From NCBI GenBank assembly GCA_031400955.1, contig JANNQW010000354.1, forward strand, positions 1 to 8,400: a DNA stretch of 8,400 nt, written 5' to 3'. The notes beneath the pieces are model-generated. The model searched no databases. It was not told the DNA's origin and saw only the letters and a list, made by a program, of their open reading frames with translations. Shown here piece after piece: positions 6,041-8,400 of this stretch. Positions within the stretch are counted from its first letter, which is position 1. Each line of letters begins with the position of its first letter. A program made the translations under genes and the position numbers. The stretch comes from VFKE01 sp031400955 (lineage in GTDB: Bacteria; Verrucomicrobiota; Verrucomicrobiia; Verrucomicrobiales; Verrucomicrobiaceae).

Positions 6041-6981
6041 GCGCAGGAGAGCGCCAAAAGAGAGTGATTTCACTTGAAGCGGGCCCAGTCTTAGATTGCT
6101 TGAATACCAAAATCCCAACCTCCGTCACAAGCAACATGCCTCTGGACTCCAATCCTTCAGCCAGCAGCACCGCACTGGACAGCGCGGTCGCCGCCCTGCG
6201 CGAGGCTCGACTCACGATCAATGATATTCCCGCCAGCAGGCAACGATTGATCCACGCGCTCGAATCACTCGCCGCCCTCTACAGCGCGACGGGTGACTTT
6301 GAAAAAGCTGAGTCACATTATCTCGAGGCGATTCAGATCGCGGAAGGCTCCCGCCAGCCCGAGGCGCAACTAGCCAAGTTGAGCAGAGCGCTGGGCACGC
6401 TCTACGATTTCAACAATCGCGAAAGCCAGGCCGTGCCGCTATATGAGCGGGCGATCACCCTCTACGAAAACATGAACCCGCCTCAATCCGAAGAGGCTGT
6501 GGAGTTGCACAACAACCTCGCGATGATCTACAAGAGCCTGGGTCGCCGTCCGCTGGCTGAGCAACATTACCTCATCGCTCTGGAGACACTGGAAAACCTT
6601 TGCGGCCGGAACCACGAACGCGTGGCCACAGTCTATAGCAGTCTCGGCAGCCTCTACTACACCGCCGGCCATCCCGACCAAGCCAAGGACATGCACGCTG
6701 AGGCTCTCGAAATCCGACAAAACGTTTTCGGGCCGAATCACTTCGAGGCGGGTGAGAGCTGGTGCAACCTCGCAAGCGCTTGTTATGCGCTGGGAGATGA
6801 TGCGGGCACACGGGAAAATTATGAAAATGGCCTGCGCATCATTGAGCAAAACCTCCCAAACACCGCTGCAAGCTACGAACAGACCATGGCGAATTACATT
6901 TCCGTGCTCGAATCCATCGGAGAGACCAAGAAGGCGAATGCGCTGAAAAAACGCATGGAAAATGCACTGAAGCGCCTCTGA
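6037..6981 (+). CDS. Kinesin-light-chain-like tetratricopeptide repeat protein
   Basis: This is a 314-residue protein with no signal peptide or membrane segment, so it is probably cytoplasmic. It contains about six TPR-like helical pairs with a 42-residue period (TPR_10/TPR_12 type, as in kinesin light chains). The turn residues are G86, N127, G169, G211, G253 and G295, and typical pieces are GDFEKAESHYLEAIQIAE and HNNLAMIYKSLGRRPLAEQH. Such repeats bind proteins; no partner or enzyme activity can be read from the sequence. The start is uncertain. ATG 6037 overlaps the recO stop as ATGA, typical of coupling. However, residues 1-33 have codon use less like the rest and no TPR character, and ATG 6136 (MPLDSNPSAS) is a fair alternative giving 281 residues. 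The pairing with recO suggests cotranscription but does not prove a role in repair. Confidence 0.85.
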   Translation: MSAGERQKRVISLEAGPVLDCLNTKIPTSVTSNMPLDSNPSASSTALDSAVAALREARLTINDIPASRQRLIHALESLAALYSATGDFEKAESHYLEAIQIAEGSRQPEAQLAKLSRALGTLYDFNNRESQAVPLYERAITLYENMNPPQSEEAVELHNNLAMIYKSLGRRPLAEQHYLIALETLENLCGRNHERVATVYSSLGSLYYTAGHPDQAKDMHAEALEIRQNVFGPNHFEAGESWCNLASACYALGDDAGTRENYENGLRIIEQNLPNTAASYEQTMANYISVLESIGETKKANALKKRMENALKRL

Positions 6982-8067
6982 TCAGTAAATCATCTTGTTA
7001 TCAGGCTCAGCGCTTTCCGTCATGGCCGTCACCAGCAGCACCGGAACGGTTTGCCCGCCTTCGGATTTATAAGTCATCCTGCCCTTCACTTTCACCCAGG
7101 TCATGTCCTTGAACTCGGGGGCTTTATTCTCAAACTCCACCGGGATGGAGAAAGGCCGGGCGTCAGCCGCACAGCACTGCATCAGCAATCGAAAAATGCG
7201 CAGGCGTCTGCCTTCGGCATTGTTGAGCTTTTCCGGCAGCACCTGCGCGGTGACCTCGACCATCTGACCGGCGAGAACACCCTGCACCTCCTTGTCGTTT
7301 GCGGTGTAATAGATTTCAGCTACTTCGAGCAGGAAATGGCCCTCTTTGTTTTGTGGCACCTGAGCTTTTAAATCGGCCAGCGTAAAAGCGCCGAGGCTTT
7401 TTGGCTGCTCAGCGGCAGCTGGGGCAGAGATTGCGGCCGTGGCAGTCGCAGGCGCGCTATCAGCGACCTTTGCTGGAACTCGGGCCGGGACCGCGGAAGA
7501 ATTTATATCGTCACTCTTCACACGGGAATACTGCCTGGCCCCCGAAGTGTCCGTATAATTCTGCGCGTAAACTCCCTTGTTCACCGCAGTGTTGGCACTG
7601 AACCGGTCGGGCGACCTCACTGCGGCGTAGCTCACCGGAACAGCGAGAATGAAGATCGCGACCAAGCGACCGATGGAACCGCTCTCCTCAAGAATGCCGT
7701 GTGCGTGTTCATGGCCCGACTCGTGATCGTGCCCGCCTTTCTTGTGATGATGCTCGTGAATGTGCTCATGGCTGTGATCATGATCGCAGCAATCCCCATG
7801 ACCATGACCATGCGAGTGATCGTGATCGAGTCCGTGGTCATGCTCGCAGCAGTCAGCCTCTTTCGCGCCCATCGTGGCGAGATTGAACAAGCCCAGCACA
7901 CAAAGACCGATGCCGGAGATCATCACCATCGGACGGAACCAGCCGTCGCGAGCCAGGTATTCGCCATCGACCAGACGCCCGCTGGCATAGAAGTAAAGCA
8001 TGACCCCGCCCCAGAGCAGAAGGAGCAAGACACTGAGAAGATGGATGCCGATGCGCGAAGTTTTCAT
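6982..8067 (-). CDS. TIGR03943/DUF1980 family (YcgQ-like) membrane protein with His-rich metal-binding loop
   Basis: This 361-residue protein has membrane segments at about 9-29, 43-65 and 131-150. Between the second and third lies a His/Cys-rich loop (73-123) with 20 His and four Cys, including two related modules, CCEHDH (73-78) and CCDHDHSH (93-100). An Ala/Pro-rich linker (about 192-222) follows. The C-terminal domain (225-361) carries the family hallmark LLMQCCAADARPFSIPV (295-311, with C298 and C299). By the positive-inside rule the His loop is probably cytoplasmic and the C-terminal domain outside. Members of this family are typically encoded beside a YcgR/UPF0718 permease, as here (15-bp gap, same strand). 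The loop strongly suggests binding of zinc, nickel or a similar metal, but neither the metal nor the transport direction can be read. The ATG at 8067 gives a sensible N-terminus (MKTSRIGIHLL). No Shine-Dalgarno is seen. Confidence 0.85.
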   Translation of the reverse strand: MKTSRIGIHLLSVLLLLLWGGVMLYFYASGRLVDGEYLARDGWFRPMVMISGIGLCVLGLFNLATMGAKEADCCEHDHGLDHDHSHGHGHGDCCDHDHSHEHIHEHHHKKGGHDHESGHEHAHGILEESGSIGRLVAIFILAVPVSYAAVRSPDRFSANTAVNKGVYAQNYTDTSGARQYSRVKSDDINSSAVPARVPAKVADSAPATATAAISAPAAAEQPKSLGAFTLADLKAQVPQNKEGHFLLEVAEIYYTANDKEVQGVLAGQMVEVTAQVLPEKLNNAEGRRLRIFRLLMQCCAADARPFSIPVEFENKAPEFKDMTWVKVKGRMTYKSEGGQTVPVLLVTAMTESAEPDNKMIY

Positions 8068-8082
8068 GGCAAAGGTTCGAAA

Positions 8083-8400
8083 TTATTTCAGAGGCAGCAA
8101 CGCCGACAGCATGTTCCACCAGGGGCCGCTGAGCAAGCCGATCAATACGAAAAGACTAATTCCCAGCAACAGCACAAACTTGCGGCGGAACACGGAGAGA
8201 TACATGAAGGTGAGTTTCACGTCAAACATCGGCCCAAAGACGAGGAAGGCGAGCTTAGCCTTGAGCGAGAACGCCGCCATCGGCGCGGCAATAAATGCGT
8301 CCGAGGTGCTGCACAATGCCAGCGCGTAAGCCAGACCCATCAACGAGGGCGTGGCCACCCACTCGTTGTTGGCAAGCTGAGCGAACTTCGTCTGATCCAC
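8083..8400 (-). CDS. Permease, YcgR/UPF0718 (ArsP_1-like) family, C-terminal part (5' end beyond window)
   Basis: The last 106 codons, including the stop, of a membrane protein are visible; its start lies beyond 8400. The GTG at the edge is most likely an internal valine, since the frame is open to the boundary. Visible are about three hydrophobic segments, the family-type motif CSTSDAFIAAP in the first, and FLVFGPMFDVKLTFMYL in the second. The protein ends with PWWNMLSALLPLK. The motif and the neighbouring TIGR03943 protein together support the UPF0718 permease family. Related members have been linked to export of organoarsenicals or divalent metals, but the substrate here is unknown; the His-rich partner makes a metal plausible. 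It is the upstream gene of a two-gene operon. Confidence 0.82.
   Translation of the reverse strand: MDQTKFAQLANNEWVATPSLMGLAYALALCSTSDAFIAAPMAAFSLKAKLAFLVFGPMFDVKLTFMYLSVFRRKFVLLLGISLFVLIGLLSGPWWNMLSALLPLK

Noticed and set aside
6970..7015. Possible bidirectional terminator over the convergent stops (AAGCGC with GCGCTT, inner CTGAT with ATCAG)
   Set aside because: The stem is short and interrupted, the loop is large, and neither side has a clear T-run.
7741..7850. Tandem-repeat-like DNA (CATGAC, GTGATC words)
   Set aside because: It is explained by the His-Asp codons of the metal-binding loop rather than a separate repeat element.

Overview
The window looks like a piece of bacterial chromosome made of housekeeping genes plus one metal-related membrane operon. 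No mobile element, CRISPR array, tRNA or rRNA was seen. Several features point, as inference only, to a member of the Verrucomicrobiota/PVC group: moderately high GC, start codons with almost no Shine-Dalgarno sequences, large secreted coiled-coil/TPR proteins, a short RecO, and trmD placed beside prfB rather than in an rpsP-rimM-trmD-rplS operon.

Region 1 (1-5414, all minus strand) reads from right to left. It starts with prfB (release factor 2), which carries the classical programmed +1 frameshift, followed by trmD (tRNA m1G37 methyltransferase). A good sigma70-type promoter in the 71-bp gap after trmD then drives a secreted coiled-coil/TPR protein. Between that gene and the next is an 84-nt imperfect inverted repeat that starts right after its stop codon. 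The last gene is a PpiD/SurA-like membrane-anchored chaperone that runs off the left edge.

Region 2 (5415-5503) is a short divergent intergenic region with small direct and inverted repeats. Region 3 (5504-6981, plus strand) is recO, whose stop overlaps the start of a kinesin-light-chain-like TPR gene (ATGA).

Region 4 (6982-8400, minus strand) faces region 3 with no spacer: the two stop codons together form TGATCA. It is a two-gene operon: the C-terminal end of a YcgR/UPF0718-type permease (cut by the right edge), then a TIGR03943/DUF1980 (YcgQ-like) membrane protein with a very histidine-rich loop that probably binds metal.

The most interesting points are these. TrmD methylates the class of tRNA that slips at the frameshift in its neighbour prfB, a possible regulatory link. 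An SD-like GGAGG occurs at the frameshift site although no start codon in the window has a proper SD. There is a long palindrome behind the TPR gene. The His/Cys-rich metal loop is built from a duplicated module.
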